Positions 1 through 8,130 of a stretch of DNA of 64,000 nt are shown here, in pieces. Location: the NCBI RefSeq assembly GCF_900590885.1, contig NZ_UUON01000050.1, positions 186,001-250,000 of the forward strand, read 5' to 3'. The notes under the pieces are model-generated. The model was given only the letters and a program-made list of their open reading frames with translations. It made no database searches and was not told the DNA's origin. The number at the start of each line of letters is the position of its first letter. Position 1 is the first letter of the stretch. The position numbers and the translations under genes are program-made. The stretch is from Pseudomonas viridiflava (lineage in GTDB: Bacteria > Pseudomonadota > Gammaproteobacteria > Pseudomonadales > Pseudomonadaceae).

Positions 1-499
1 TCCTGGCCAGGTCGAGGGTGTAATGGGCGTCTACCGGCCAGTCTTTTTCCGGCACGAACAGCAAGGTGCGGTCATCGGACCAGCGCCAGGTGCCCGCCAC
101 CTCGGGTTTGAGGGTGATGCCTTCGGTTACCGGTTTGCCGATGGCCGCCAATGGCGCCACGGATTCGGCAAAGCGCACCTGCAAGTTATCCACAACCGGC
201 GGCTGCTGGGTGTAGTTGGTGAGGTTGGGCTTGTGCAGCGAATAGCTCGCCGTGTGCGGCTGCGGCAGGTTGGAATACCAGTGCCAGCCGTAATAGCCGG
301 CGGCGACCAGCACCACCACGCCCAACACCCCGGCGCCGGCCTGGCGCGGATAAGCGCGGGCCTTGTTGCCCAGGTTCGCCACGCCACGGCCGATGGCGCG
401 CAGCCAGAACGGCGGATGCCATTGGCCGAAAACGGCCCCCACCACGGTCATGAACGCGCCGACAATACGGCGGCTGATCGCTTTGAACGAATCGAACAT
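1..499 (-). CDS. Alpha-2-macroglobulin family protein, N-terminal part (runs off window)
   Basis: The frame is open from an ATG at 499 to the window edge (about 166 residues), so this is the 5' end of a longer gene. The N terminus has a short basic segment, one hydrophobic helix near residues 53-70 (AGVLGVVVLVAAGYYGWHWY), then a soluble part with PVVDNLQVRFAESVAPLA and GTWRWSDDRTLLFVPEKDWP. The latter looks like the first macroglobulin (MG1) domain of bacterial alpha-2-macroglobulins (YfhM type), inner-membrane-anchored periplasmic protease traps. The thioester motif would lie outside the window, so that activity cannot be judged. Family assignment rests on the N-terminal pattern only. Confidence 0.7.
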   Translation of the reverse strand, partial: MFDSFKAISRRIVGAFMTVVGAVFGQWHPPFWLRAIGRGVANLGNKARAYPRQAGAGVLGVVVLVAAGYYGWHWYSNLPQPHTASYSLHKPNLTNYTQQPPVVDNLQVRFAESVAPLAAIGKPVTEGITLKPEVAGTWRWSDDRTLLFVPEKDWPVDAHYTLDLAR

Positions 500-575
500 G
501 GTGAGCATCCCTGGCTAAGTGCGGCGTATCTTACAGCGTCTTTGATACAAAAGATGACGCAGATACGCCGCACTG

Positions 576-1205
576 CTAGGCGTGTTGCACAAAAGTGAGG
601 CGCACCGCGAAACCGATCAAAAGACTGCCGAACAACCACTGTTGCACACGCTGCGCCGAGCGGTTGTGCGCCAGCCATTGGCCGAGGCGTGCGCCGGCCA
701 GGGCGTAGCAGCAGTCGAACGCGAAACCGATGGCCACCAGAATCGCGCCCAGCACCCCAAACTGCGCCGCCACCGGCCCGGCCTGGGGGTTGATGAACTG
801 CGGCAGCAATACCGAGCAAAACAACAGCGCCTTGGGGTTGAGCAGGTTGGTCAGCAAGCCACGTTGAAATGCCGCGCGCCAGGCATGCCGCGTTGGCGGA
901 GTGTTTGCGGTATCGAGGGGCGGCAGCATATTCGCGCGCAGGCATTGAACACCCAGCCACAACAGATAGGCCGCGCCACCCAGGCGCACCACATCGAAGG
1001 TCCAGGGCGCGACTTTGAACAAGGTCGCCAGGCCCATGCCCGCCAGCGCTACATGGCAGGCCCGGGCGAGCCCCAGGCCGAGCGCCGTGGTCAGTGCCAG
1101 GGCTTTGCCTTGGCGCGCGCCGGTTTGCAGCAGCAGGATCATGTCCGGCCCCGGCAACAGGTAAGCCACCGACAGCGCCAGCAAAAACAACCAGAGTTCC
1201 GCCAT
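576..1205 (-). CDS. LysE/RhtB-family amino-acid exporter
   Basis: A 209-residue, strongly hydrophobic protein with about six predicted membrane segments. It carries the family signature near the N terminus (YLLPGPDMILLLQTGARQGK) and the later LLNPKALLFC segment typical of LysE/RhtB translocators, which export amino acids or homoserine lactones by proton antiport. Length matches the family. It faces the Lrp/AsnC regulator at 1333 across a short intergenic region, the usual arrangement for a regulator controlling its exporter, so induction by an amino acid through that regulator is a reasonable inference. The substrate cannot be read from sequence. Confidence 0.9.
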   Translation of the reverse strand: MAELWLFLLALSVAYLLPGPDMILLLQTGARQGKALALTTALGLGLARACHVALAGMGLATLFKVAPWTFDVVRLGGAAYLLWLGVQCLRANMLPPLDTANTPPTRHAWRAAFQRGLLTNLLNPKALLFCSVLLPQFINPQAGPVAAQFGVLGAILVAIGFAFDCCYALAGARLGQWLAHNRSAQRVQQWLFGSLLIGFAVRLTFVQHA

Positions 1206-1332
1206 GTTCCACCCCCGTGATTTATAGGCCCAGTCTAGGGCGAGAGCGTGGGGCAGGTGCTTGCGTAGTCAGCCAGAAAATCGTCTAGTCTTGGCACTGT
1301 CTGCCATCGGTATCATGGAAAGCCATTCACTT

Positions 1333-1815
1333 ATGCCAAATCTTAAACTTGACGCGTTTGACCGCAAGATTCTGGACGCCCTGCAACGCGACGGCCGGCT
1401 GACCAATGTGCAACTGGCTGATGAGATCGGCTTGTCCGCCTCCCCATGCCTGCGCCGCGTGCGCCTGTTGGAAGAAGCTGGCGTGATTCGCGGTTATCAG
1501 GCCACCCTCGACCGCGACGAAGTGGGGCTGGGGATGATGGTGTTCGTGGGGGTCAAGGTGGAGCGGCACACCGACGCCGAAGCCAATGCGTTTCGCGAAG
1601 CCGTCACCGCGCTGCCGCAAGTGATCTCGGCGTTCCTGGTGTCGGGGGAATCGGATTTTCTGTTGCAGGTGGTGGTGCCGGATTTGCGCGGCTATGAACA
1701 GTTCCTCACCGGCAGCCTGCTCAAAGTGCCGGGCGTGCGGGATATTCGCAGCAACTTTGCGATCCAGACCGTGAAAACTCCAGGGGCGCTGCCGCTGGTG
1801 CATTTGCCGGGCTAG
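1333..1815 (+). CDS. Lrp/AsnC-family transcriptional regulator
   Basis: A 160-residue protein with an N-terminal winged HTH (LDAFDRKILDALQRDGRLTN, then LADEIGLSASPCLRRVRLLE) and a C-terminal RAM/AsnC ligand-binding domain (about residues 70-150, VSGESDFLLQVVVPDL). I chose the ATG at 1333 because family members begin MPxLKLDAFDRKIL and a GGAAAG lies 11 bases upstream. The ATG at 1315 has no ribosome-binding site. It diverges from the LysE-family exporter and probably regulates it in response to an amino acid, as is common for Lrp-LysE pairs. The ligand is unknown. Confidence 0.93.
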   Translation: MPNLKLDAFDRKILDALQRDGRLTNVQLADEIGLSASPCLRRVRLLEEAGVIRGYQATLDRDEVGLGMMVFVGVKVERHTDAEANAFREAVTALPQVISAFLVSGESDFLLQVVVPDLRGYEQFLTGSLLKVPGVRDIRSNFAIQTVKTPGALPLVHLPG

Positions 1816-1860
1816 GCGGTTATGCATTGCATGCCTGCGGACTCGACCAGGATTGTCCGA

Positions 1861-2460
1861 TCAACTGCGTACAAAGGCCGATAACAGGGAGTAGTCATTG
1901 ATATCCGCAGCGCGTAGCGCGTGGATGTAACGCTGGCGTACTTCGCTCGCTGCCACCAAGTTATCGCGGCCCCAGGAAAAGGGGGCGAGGCCGCATTGCC
2001 TCAGCAGGCAATCCGTCATAAGGCGGGCGTGGCGGCCGTTACCGTTGGGAAAGGCATGCAACCAAACCAACTGGTGATGAAAGCGGACGGCTATTTCTTC
2101 CGGCGGGAAGACGTTGTGCTCCAGCCAGTAAGCCATGTTGTCGAGTAACTGGCGCAAATTGACCGCAATTTTCGTCCAATCACAGCCGATATTTTTATCG
2201 GATCTGCGCAAGGTTCCCGCCCACTTCCAGGTGTCGTCGAACATTTTCGTGTGCAGCTCGCGGCAGAAATGATCGTTCAGCACCTCCAGCTTTTTTTGCC
2301 GAGCTATCCACCGCGAGGCTTTGAGGATGTTTTGTGCCTCCCACTCATCCAGTTCGCCTTGGGTGGCGATGTGTCTTGGTTTCAGGCCAGATATTTCATC
2401 GGGGTCCAGGGGTGTTTGGCCAGGTTTGAGCTCGAGTCCTATCGCCATAGGCGCGCCCAT
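1861..2460 (-). CDS. Fic-domain protein, 'mobile mystery protein B' type
   Basis: A 199-residue protein whose C-terminal two thirds is a Fic domain. The catalytic loop reads HAFPNGNGRHARL (about residues 135-147), matching HxFxxGNGRxxR. Family members move AMP or other phosphate-containing groups from nucleotides onto proteins. The usual acidic residue before GNGR is Asn here. The N-terminal stretch LKPGQTPLDPDEISGLKP and the coupling to an upstream HTH gene fit the TIGR02613 family (mobile mystery protein B), which travels with protein A on mobile DNA. It overlaps the 3' end of that gene by 22 bases. An ATG at 2448 is an alternative start. Toxin-like action is inference; target unknown. Confidence 0.85.
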   Translation of the reverse strand: MGAPMAIGLELKPGQTPLDPDEISGLKPRHIATQGELDEWEAQNILKASRWIARQKKLEVLNDHFCRELHTKMFDDTWKWAGTLRRSDKNIGCDWTKIAVNLRQLLDNMAYWLEHNVFPPEEIAVRFHHQLVWLHAFPNGNGRHARLMTDCLLRQCGLAPFSWGRDNLVAASEVRQRYIHALRAADINDYSLLSAFVRS

Positions 2461-2903
2461 GAGCCGTCGAGCAGTTCCTTGCGGCGTTCATCGATTTGAC
2501 GTTCGATGAAGGCGTCAGAGGGGCGTTGATCTTCAAGGGTCATAGAATGTGCGACGCCTAAAATTTCCTGCTTCGCCAGCAGTTCGGCTCGGTCTTGGAT
2601 GACTGCGTGCAGGGGCTTCTTGGGGACGAGGCCATAGACGAGTTCACAGTCGAGTGCGGCGGCCAGTTTTCTCAGTTGTGCGAGCGAAATTCGATCATCA
2701 ACCTCGGCGCTCTCTGATTTGGTCAAGGTACCAGGGGATATACCTGCAATTTCGGCTTGGATGCGTAGCGAGCGACCAAGCGACTCTCTGATCGATCGCA
2801 GCCAGCCACCGGGCGGAACCGGGGCGCCCCTCACTGCATGAAAGGGTTCAATGGCACGCTCGACTTGATTCAGACGCAATTTGTGGAGGTTGGAAGTGCC
2901 CAT
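2439..2903 (-). CDS. HTH protein, 'mobile mystery protein A' type
   Basis: A 154-residue protein with a central XRE-like helix-turn-helix (about residues 35-80: WLRSIRESLGRSLRIQAEIA, then ISPGTLTKSESAEVDDRISL and LRKLAAALDCELVYGLVPKK). The C-terminal part is charged and helical (QRPSDAFIERQIDERRKELL). This matches TIGR02612 (mobile mystery protein A), always the upstream partner of the Fic protein B. The two genes overlap, so translation is probably coupled. By analogy with antitoxin-toxin pairs it may repress its own promoter, where repeated CTATAGG units lie. No canonical Fic-inhibitory S/TxxxE(G/N) motif is obvious in it, so direct inhibition of the Fic partner is unproven. Confidence 0.85.
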   Translation of the reverse strand: MGTSNLHKLRLNQVERAIEPFHAVRGAPVPPGGWLRSIRESLGRSLRIQAEIAGISPGTLTKSESAEVDDRISLAQLRKLAAALDCELVYGLVPKKPLHAVIQDRAELLAKQEILGVAHSMTLEDQRPSDAFIERQIDERRKELLDGSWARLWR

Positions 2904-2922
2904 GCGGATGACCTTTTGAGAG

Positions 2923-3034
2923 CTTATAGGCTTTCAATATTGCAATATCTGTAAGTCTATAGGAATACAGTTATATAAATAATATTAGCCTATAGGCGGT
3001 CATATTACGTTTGTACGTTGCCCTATAGGCTTAC
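2923..3034. promoter_or_regulatory. AT-rich promoter region with four TATAGG-centred repeats
   Basis: Upstream of the mobile-mystery pair four related units occur: cTTATAGGctt (2923-2933), CTATAGG (2957-2963), the 10-base palindrome GCCTATAGGC (2988-2997) and CCTATAGG (3022-3029). GTAAGTCTATAGG (2951-2963) and CCTATAGGCTTAC (3022-3034) form an inverted pair with one mismatch. The stretch is far more AT-rich than its surroundings. Likely operators for the upstream HTH protein; inferred. Confidence 0.55.
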
Positions 3035-3067
3035 AAATTGATTCGATTTGTTAGGTTGAAACGTACT

Positions 3068-4009
3068 TCAAGTCCACCAGTAGCGCACAAGGTGGAAGAA
3101 GATCGGCGCGGCGAAGCATACCGAATCCAGCCGATCCAGCATGCCGCCGTGGCCTTCGATCATATGGCCCCAGTCCTTCACGCCGCGGTCGCGCTTGATC
3201 GCCGACATCACGATGCCGCCGGCAAACCCGAGCAGGTTGATCAACAGTGCAATCAGGAACGACTGCCACGGGTTGAACGGCGTGGTCCACCACAGCGCCG
3301 CACCAATCAGCGATGACAGCAGAATCCCGCCGACGAAGCCTTCCACCGTCTTGGACGGCGACAGGTTGGGCGCGATCTTGTGTTTGCCGAACAGTTTGCC
3401 GCACACGTACTGCAACACGTCCGACAGCTGCACGACGATCACCAGGTAGGCGATCAGCAGCAGGTTGCGGCCTTCGTAGCCGGGGATGTCGAGGGTCAGC
3501 AGCGCGGGCACGAACGATACGCAGAACACCGCGATCATTAGCCCCCACTGCACCTTGGAGGCGCGTTCGAGGAAGTGCGTGGTGTCGCCGCCCAGCGAGG
3601 CGAGGATCGGCAGCAGCAAAAACACATACACCGGGATAAAGATCGAGAACAGCCCGTACCAGTCCGAGTAGATCAGCAGGTATTGCAGCGGCAGGGCCAG
3701 GTAGAACGCGGCCACCAGCGCCGGGTAGTCGCTGCGGCGGGTGGGGGTGAGGGTGAGGAATTCACGCAGCGCGTAGAACGACACCGCGTAGAACAGCAGG
3801 ATCACCGCGCCGGTGCCGAGCCAGAAGGCGATGCCGATCACCACGACCATCACCCACCAGGCGTTGATGCGCGCGTTGAGGTTGTCGATCACCGCATTCG
3901 GCGTGCCACGGGTGCGCAGCTTGAGGATCAGGCCGATCAGCGAGGCCAGCACCAGGATCGCGCCGATCCCGCCGAACAACATCAGGGTTTGGCTATCCAT
4001 GTCAGACAT
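3068..4009 (-). CDS. CdsA-like phosphatidate cytidylyltransferase (YnbB type)
   Basis: A 313-residue polytopic membrane protein with about eight hydrophobic segments. It ends in the cytidylyltransferase signature (SAIKRDRGVKDWG, then EGHGGMLDRLDS), matching SxxKRxxKDxxxxxPGHGGxxDRxD except that the Pro is Glu. Known CdsA enzymes make CDP-diacylglycerol from phosphatidic acid and CTP. Last gene of the six-gene lipid operon; its ATG overlaps the acyltransferase 3' end by 8 bases (an ATG at 4000 is an alternative). It probably supplies CDP-diacylglycerol to the CDP-alcohol transferase encoded first in the operon, and is a paralogue of the housekeeping cdsA. The homologous gene in E. coli would be ynbB. 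Confidence 0.9.
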   Translation of the reverse strand: MSDMDSQTLMLFGGIGAILVLASLIGLILKLRTRGTPNAVIDNLNARINAWWVMVVVIGIAFWLGTGAVILLFYAVSFYALREFLTLTPTRRSDYPALVAAFYLALPLQYLLIYSDWYGLFSIFIPVYVFLLLPILASLGGDTTHFLERASKVQWGLMIAVFCVSFVPALLTLDIPGYEGRNLLLIAYLVIVVQLSDVLQYVCGKLFGKHKIAPNLSPSKTVEGFVGGILLSSLIGAALWWTTPFNPWQSFLIALLINLLGFAGGIVMSAIKRDRGVKDWGHMIEGHGGMLDRLDSVCFAAPIFFHLVRYWWT

Positions 4010-4622
4010 GCTCCGGGGCGAGGGCGAGCAGGGCGTCGCGGGTGCGGGCGAGGAAGGCGCCTTTGTCTTCGCCTTCCTCCAGTTGCAACGGCGCGCCGAA
4101 GCTGGTGGTGCACAGCAAAGGCAGCGGCAATACGCGGCCCTTGGGCATGACCCGGTTGAGATTGGCGATCCACACGGGGATCAACTCGGCCTGTGGGTAA
4201 CTTTTTGCCAAGTGGTACAAGCCGCTTTTGAACGGCAGCAAGCCGTCCTCCAGATTGCGTGTGCCTTCGGGGAAGATGATCAGCGAGTCGCCGCCTTCCA
4301 GGGCCGCGAGCATGGGCTGCAAGGGGTTATCCACAGGGTCTTTGCGTTCACGGTCGATCAGCACGCCGTTGAACACGCGGTTGATGATGTAGCGGCGCAG
4401 CGCGCTTTTATTCCAGTAATCGCTGCCGGCCACCGGGCGCGTGAATTTGCGCAGGTTCTGCGGCAGCGAAGCCCACAGCAACACGAAGTCGCCGTGGCTG
4501 CTGTGGTTGGCGAAATAGATGCGTTGCACCGGTACCGGCGCGCAGCCCAGCCACAGGCTGCGGGCGCCGGTGACAGTGCGGGCCATGGAGGTTATCAGCG
4601 TGGCGACCACGGGTTCGAACAT
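4002..4622 (-). CDS. PlsC-like 1-acyl-glycerol-3-phosphate acyltransferase
   Basis: A 206-residue protein with glycerolipid acyltransferase blocks: NHSSHGDF (block I, HxxxxD catalytic pair, about residues 39-46) and FPEGTRN (block III, about residues 117-123). The N terminus has a weakly hydrophobic segment suited to membrane association. Family members acylate lysophosphatidic acid. It lies between a small membrane protein (10 bases upstream) and the cytidylyltransferase (8-base overlap), so phosphatidic acid made here could feed directly into CDP-diacylglycerol. Length is slightly short for PlsC (about 240), as usual for such accessory paralogues. Acyl donor and acceptor preference are unknown. 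Confidence 0.87.
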   Translation of the reverse strand: MFEPVVATLITSMARTVTGARSLWLGCAPVPVQRIYFANHSSHGDFVLLWASLPQNLRKFTRPVAGSDYWNKSALRRYIINRVFNGVLIDRERKDPVDNPLQPMLAALEGGDSLIIFPEGTRNLEDGLLPFKSGLYHLAKSYPQAELIPVWIANLNRVMPKGRVLPLPLLCTTSFGAPLQLEEGEDKGAFLARTRDALLALAPEHV

Positions 4623-4631
4623 GGGGTTTCC

Positions 4632-5075
4632 TTATCCGGCGAAAGGCAGCCAAGGGCTGGCGAGGATCACGCCCAGGGTCAGCAGCGCTTGCGCGCCCAG
4701 CAGCCAGGCTTGTTTGCGCAACAGTTTGAGGGCGCCGCGACGGCGCTCGGTCCACGGCCGCCCGGCACGCTTGGGCGATTGCAGGCCAAGGGTTTGCAGG
4801 GCCTGGTCGAGGTCGCCGGTACGGTCGGTGTCGCGAGCCAGCAGGGCGAACAGGTCGGCGTCGAAGGCCACGCGCAGCGCCCAGTACTTTTGCAGTAGCC
4901 CGAGAATAATCATCCACAGGCTGAGCAACAGGCAGATCGTGGAAATACTCGCCATCAGCAGCTGGGCGAGGCCGAATACCACGCCTGCAACGGTCAGGCC
5001 TGTGGATAACTGATCCAGCGAACGCCCACGCCGTAACAGGCTGGCGACCACCTGGAGTTCCATATCAGCTGGCAT
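4632..5075 (-). CDS. Small membrane protein of the lipid operon, function unknown
   Basis: A 147-residue protein. I chose the ATG at 5075 because GGAGGGG lies about 8 bases upstream; the longer frame to 5123 has no such support. Two hydrophobic segments lie near residues 22-55 (a hairpin: GLTVAGVVFGLAQLLMASIS and ICLLLSLWMIILGLLQKYWA) and another near the C terminus (GAQALLTLGVILASPW), separated by a charged cytoplasmic-looking part. No recognised domain. It overlaps the end of the phosphatase gene by 11 bases and precedes the acyltransferase by 10, so it is translated with the lipid genes; a scaffold or accessory role is only inference. Confidence 0.75.
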   Translation of the reverse strand: MPADMELQVVASLLRRGRSLDQLSTGLTVAGVVFGLAQLLMASISTICLLLSLWMIILGLLQKYWALRVAFDADLFALLARDTDRTGDLDQALQTLGLQSPKRAGRPWTERRRGALKLLRKQAWLLGAQALLTLGVILASPWLPFAG

Positions 5076-6363
5076 GGGATAACCCCTCCAAAGCTTCACG
5101 GTGTGCGGGGTGCAGGACCACATTGGCCCGCGCTGTACGAATAATAGTCAGCGCCTGGTCAACCGTGGTGGCGCGCCCTGTGTGCAGCAGCCAAGCGGCG
5201 ACGGCTGTAGCGCTGCGTGAGTAGCCCAGGGCGCAGCACACCAGCAACGTGCCGCTGGCGCGCAGGCGTTCGATGGCCTCGGCGGCTTGCTGGCATTCGG
5301 CAGGGGTTGGGGCAATCAGGTCCAGCACCGGGACGCATTGGTAGGCGCGGCCCTGTGGATTAATCGGCAGTTCAGCACACAGATCAACGATGGCCTTGAA
5401 TGGATCCTGCTCTTTCGAAGCGGGAATTCGCCCGAGCCAAACGTTATCCACAATCAAATCCGGTTGTGGATGCTTACGTGTCCACAGCCGTGAGTTGATC
5501 CACGCCGCAGCCAGGTACGGCGCGTACAGCCAGCGGGCCGCCGGTGTGAGGCTGCCATCGGCACGCTTCTGAAAGCCCGCCGCGCCGAGCACGAAGTAGT
5601 TGGCCTTGATCAAGCCCAGGGACACCGCCGGCCAGAGCAGCCACAGCCAACCACCGCCGAGGCTGAATGCCATGATGACCAGCGCCAGCGCGCCCAGGCC
5701 ATAGCGCGCACCCAGGCGCCAACGCTTGCGATCCCGGGTAAGCCGCGCATTCAGCAGCGGGCTCGGGTGTTCCACCGGCCACAGCCACACGCAAAGCCAG
5801 CCGGCGAGGGCGCCTGTGGGTAAGTCGATAAAGTGATGTTGATAAGTGGTCAGCACCGAAATGCCGATCAACCCGAACCAGCCATGCACCCCCCAGCGCC
5901 AAAGTCCTTGGGTGTGGCGCTGGTACATGACCCACAGGATCACCAGCAACGCGATATGCAGCGACGGCGCCTGGTTGAACGGTTTATCGAAGCCTGCCAG
6001 TACGGCAAACAGCCAGCCGAACACGCCATCCAGCTCTGGCCGTTCGAAGGTGAAGCGCAGCGGCCAGAGCAGGAAGCAGGTCACCGCGATGAGCTGGGCA
6101 CTCAGCAGGCGCAGGGCGTGTTGTTTCAGCTCATGCCGGCTTTTGGGCAGCAGCAGGGAGAAACCGTAGAGCAGGTCGATGGACCAGTAGGGCACGATGG
6201 TCCACGCCCAAAACGGCATATGGGTTTCCCAGCCGAACACCAGGGTGCCGACGTCGCTGCGCTGGCTGGTGACCCAGGTGGCAAAGCCGTAGGTGCTGAA
6301 AAACAGCGGCGCCAACAGCAGCAGCCAGAGAAACGCGGGCTTCAGTAAACCGGGTTCGCGCAT
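5065..6363 (-). CDS. PAP2-like membrane domain fused to dual-specificity phosphatase (YnbD type)
   Basis: A 432-residue protein. The N-terminal half has about seven membrane segments carrying PAP2-type motifs: FNQAPSLHIA (a PSGH variant, near residue 150) and TTYQHHFIDLPTG (H/D pair, near residue 190). The C-terminal 130 residues form a dual-specificity phosphatase with the CX5R loop VCCALGYSRSATA and an upstream PVLDLIAPT that may supply the general acid. Start at 6363, two bases after the previous stop. The architecture equals E. coli YnbD. PTPMT1-type phosphatases of this fold dephosphorylate phosphatidylglycerophosphate, so a phospholipid phosphate is a plausible substrate (inference). 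Confidence 0.85.
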   Translation of the reverse strand: MREPGLLKPAFLWLLLLAPLFFSTYGFATWVTSQRSDVGTLVFGWETHMPFWAWTIVPYWSIDLLYGFSLLLPKSRHELKQHALRLLSAQLIAVTCFLLWPLRFTFERPELDGVFGWLFAVLAGFDKPFNQAPSLHIALLVILWVMYQRHTQGLWRWGVHGWFGLIGISVLTTYQHHFIDLPTGALAGWLCVWLWPVEHPSPLLNARLTRDRKRWRLGARYGLGALALVIMAFSLGGGWLWLLWPAVSLGLIKANYFVLGAAGFQKRADGSLTPAARWLYAPYLAAAWINSRLWTRKHPQPDLIVDNVWLGRIPASKEQDPFKAIVDLCAELPINPQGRAYQCVPVLDLIAPTPAECQQAAEAIERLRASGTLLVCCALGYSRSATAVAAWLLHTGRATTVDQALTIIRTARANVVLHPAHREALEGLSHAS

Positions 6364-6365
6364 GC

Positions 6366-8120
6366 TCAGATCTTCTGCGCCAGGGACACGGTAAAGATGC
6401 CCCACTCATCCACGCGCTGGGTGATCTTGCGGAAACCGGCGGCTTCGACCAACTGATCCATTTCCGCCTGGCTGCGACGACGCATCACCCAGGCCTGGCC
6501 CTGGCGGTGGCTGGTCAGCGCGCGGGCAATCAGCTCCAGCTGCGGGTGCCACGGCTGCCCGGTGTACACCAGGTAACCGCCCGGCTCCACGGCCTCGGCC
6601 AGGCCGGCCAGCGAACCGCCGACCATGCCGTTATCGGCAAACAATTCATACAGGCCGGACACCACGGCCAGCGTCGGCTTAGGGTCGAGCGCGGCCAGAT
6701 CCAGGCGATCAAACGCGTCGCCTTTGACGAACTGCGCGATATCCCCCAGGCCCTTCTCGCGGATCAGCGCGCCACCGTCGCGCACGTTGATGTCGCTGTA
6801 GTCGCGCAGCAGGATCGATTCCGGCAGCGGCGACACACCCTGCAAGGCTTCCAGAATGTAACGGCCGTGGCCGGCGGCGATATCGACGATGCGCACTTCA
6901 CGTTGGTCGTCGCGCAACTTGGCCATGGCCAGGCGCAGCAGTTCCTCGACGTTGAGCTTGCGCTGGCGAATGCCGCGCCAGCCGATGGAGTTGAGGTAGT
7001 TGGTGTCGATCATCCGCCCCAGCGCGCCTTTGCCGGTGGGTTTGTTGCGGTACACGTAATCGAGGGTGCTGCCGGAGTCGAAACCGGTGTCGAAGCCCAG
7101 CTTTACGCCGTCCGACAGGTTCTTGCCCAGGCCCATGCTGGCGCGGGTCATGCGCCAGTACAGGTCGCGCGGCGAGTTGCGCGGCAGCGGCGCGGCGAGG
7201 GATTCGGACTCGGCGCAGGTGGCGCCCAGTTTGTCGGCGTCCAGCAGCGAGGCGCGGTCCAGCGGGTGCGCAAAGTTCTGCAGGATAAAACGCCGGGCGC
7301 TGCTCACGGCCACCGCGCGGTCGCGTTCGCCGAGGGTGTCGTGGAAGAAGCCGGGGAGAATGTGCAGCTCTTTTTTCAGGCTGCCAAGGCGGTCGAAAAA
7401 CTGCTGCTGGGGTTTACGATGCACCACAAAGTCGGAGCCGGAGATCAGCAACTGAGTCGGTACCTGGATCGCCTGGGCATCGGCTACAACGCGGTCGGCG
7501 GCTTCGTACAGACCCAGCAGCACATTCACCGAGATGGCCTTGGTGATCAGCGGGTCGCTGTCGTAGGACGCCACGCGCTCGGGGTCATGGCTGAGGAACT
7601 TGGCCTTGACGTAACTGTTGACGAAAAAGTTGCCGCGAAACTTGCGCATCAGCGCCAGGCCCGGGCGGGCGAAGGGCACGTATAGCTTGACCTTGAAGGC
7701 CGGCGAGGCGAGCACCAGCGCGCGGATTTTCGGCGCGTAGTCATGCACCCAGGTGGCCGCGATCACCGCGCCGACGCTTTGCGCGATGACGGCGAGGTTT
7801 TGTTCTTCGATGCCGTAGGTGGCGCCGATGTGGTCGCAGAAGGTTTGCACGTCGCGAGCGCTGGTGGCGAAGCTCGGGCTGTCACCGCGTTCGCCGGGGG
7901 ATTGGCCATGGCCTCGGGCGTCCCAGGCGAAGAAGTCGAAGCCGGGCAGGTTCAGTTCATCGACCAGGTGCGCGATGCGCCCCGAGTGCTCATGGCCGCG
8001 ATGGAACAGCACGATGGCCTGGCGCGGCTCGCCCTGCGTGGGCGCGCTGGCGGGCCAGTGGCGGTAAAAAAGCTCGACGCCATCATGGGTACTGAAGGTG
8101 TGTGCTTGCTGTTCGCGCAT
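6366..8120 (-). CDS. Alpha/beta hydrolase fused to class I SAM methyltransferase (YnbC type)
   Basis: A 584-residue bifunctional protein. Residues about 1-280 form a monoacylglycerol-lipase-like alpha/beta hydrolase: WDARGHGQSPG, nucleophile elbow AQSVGA (a GxSxG variant with Ala first), acid in SGSDFVVH and His in GFFHDTLGE. Residues about 310-584 form a class I methyltransferase with motif I VDIAAGHGRYILEAL and motif post-II VVSGLYELF. This fusion corresponds to E. coli YnbC. It lies 10 bases after the CDP-alcohol transferase and 2 before the phosphatase. It could remodel acyl chains and methylate a lipid head group, but no substrate can be read from sequence. Confidence 0.87.
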   Translation of the reverse strand: MREQQAHTFSTHDGVELFYRHWPASAPTQGEPRQAIVLFHRGHEHSGRIAHLVDELNLPGFDFFAWDARGHGQSPGERGDSPSFATSARDVQTFCDHIGATYGIEEQNLAVIAQSVGAVIAATWVHDYAPKIRALVLASPAFKVKLYVPFARPGLALMRKFRGNFFVNSYVKAKFLSHDPERVASYDSDPLITKAISVNVLLGLYEAADRVVADAQAIQVPTQLLISGSDFVVHRKPQQQFFDRLGSLKKELHILPGFFHDTLGERDRAVAVSSARRFILQNFAHPLDRASLLDADKLGATCAESESLAAPLPRNSPRDLYWRMTRASMGLGKNLSDGVKLGFDTGFDSGSTLDYVYRNKPTGKGALGRMIDTNYLNSIGWRGIRQRKLNVEELLRLAMAKLRDDQREVRIVDIAAGHGRYILEALQGVSPLPESILLRDYSDINVRDGGALIREKGLGDIAQFVKGDAFDRLDLAALDPKPTLAVVSGLYELFADNGMVGGSLAGLAEAVEPGGYLVYTGQPWHPQLELIARALTSHRQGQAWVMRRRSQAEMDQLVEAAGFRKITQRVDEWGIFTVSLAQKI

Positions 8121-8130
8121 CGCAAAATCC

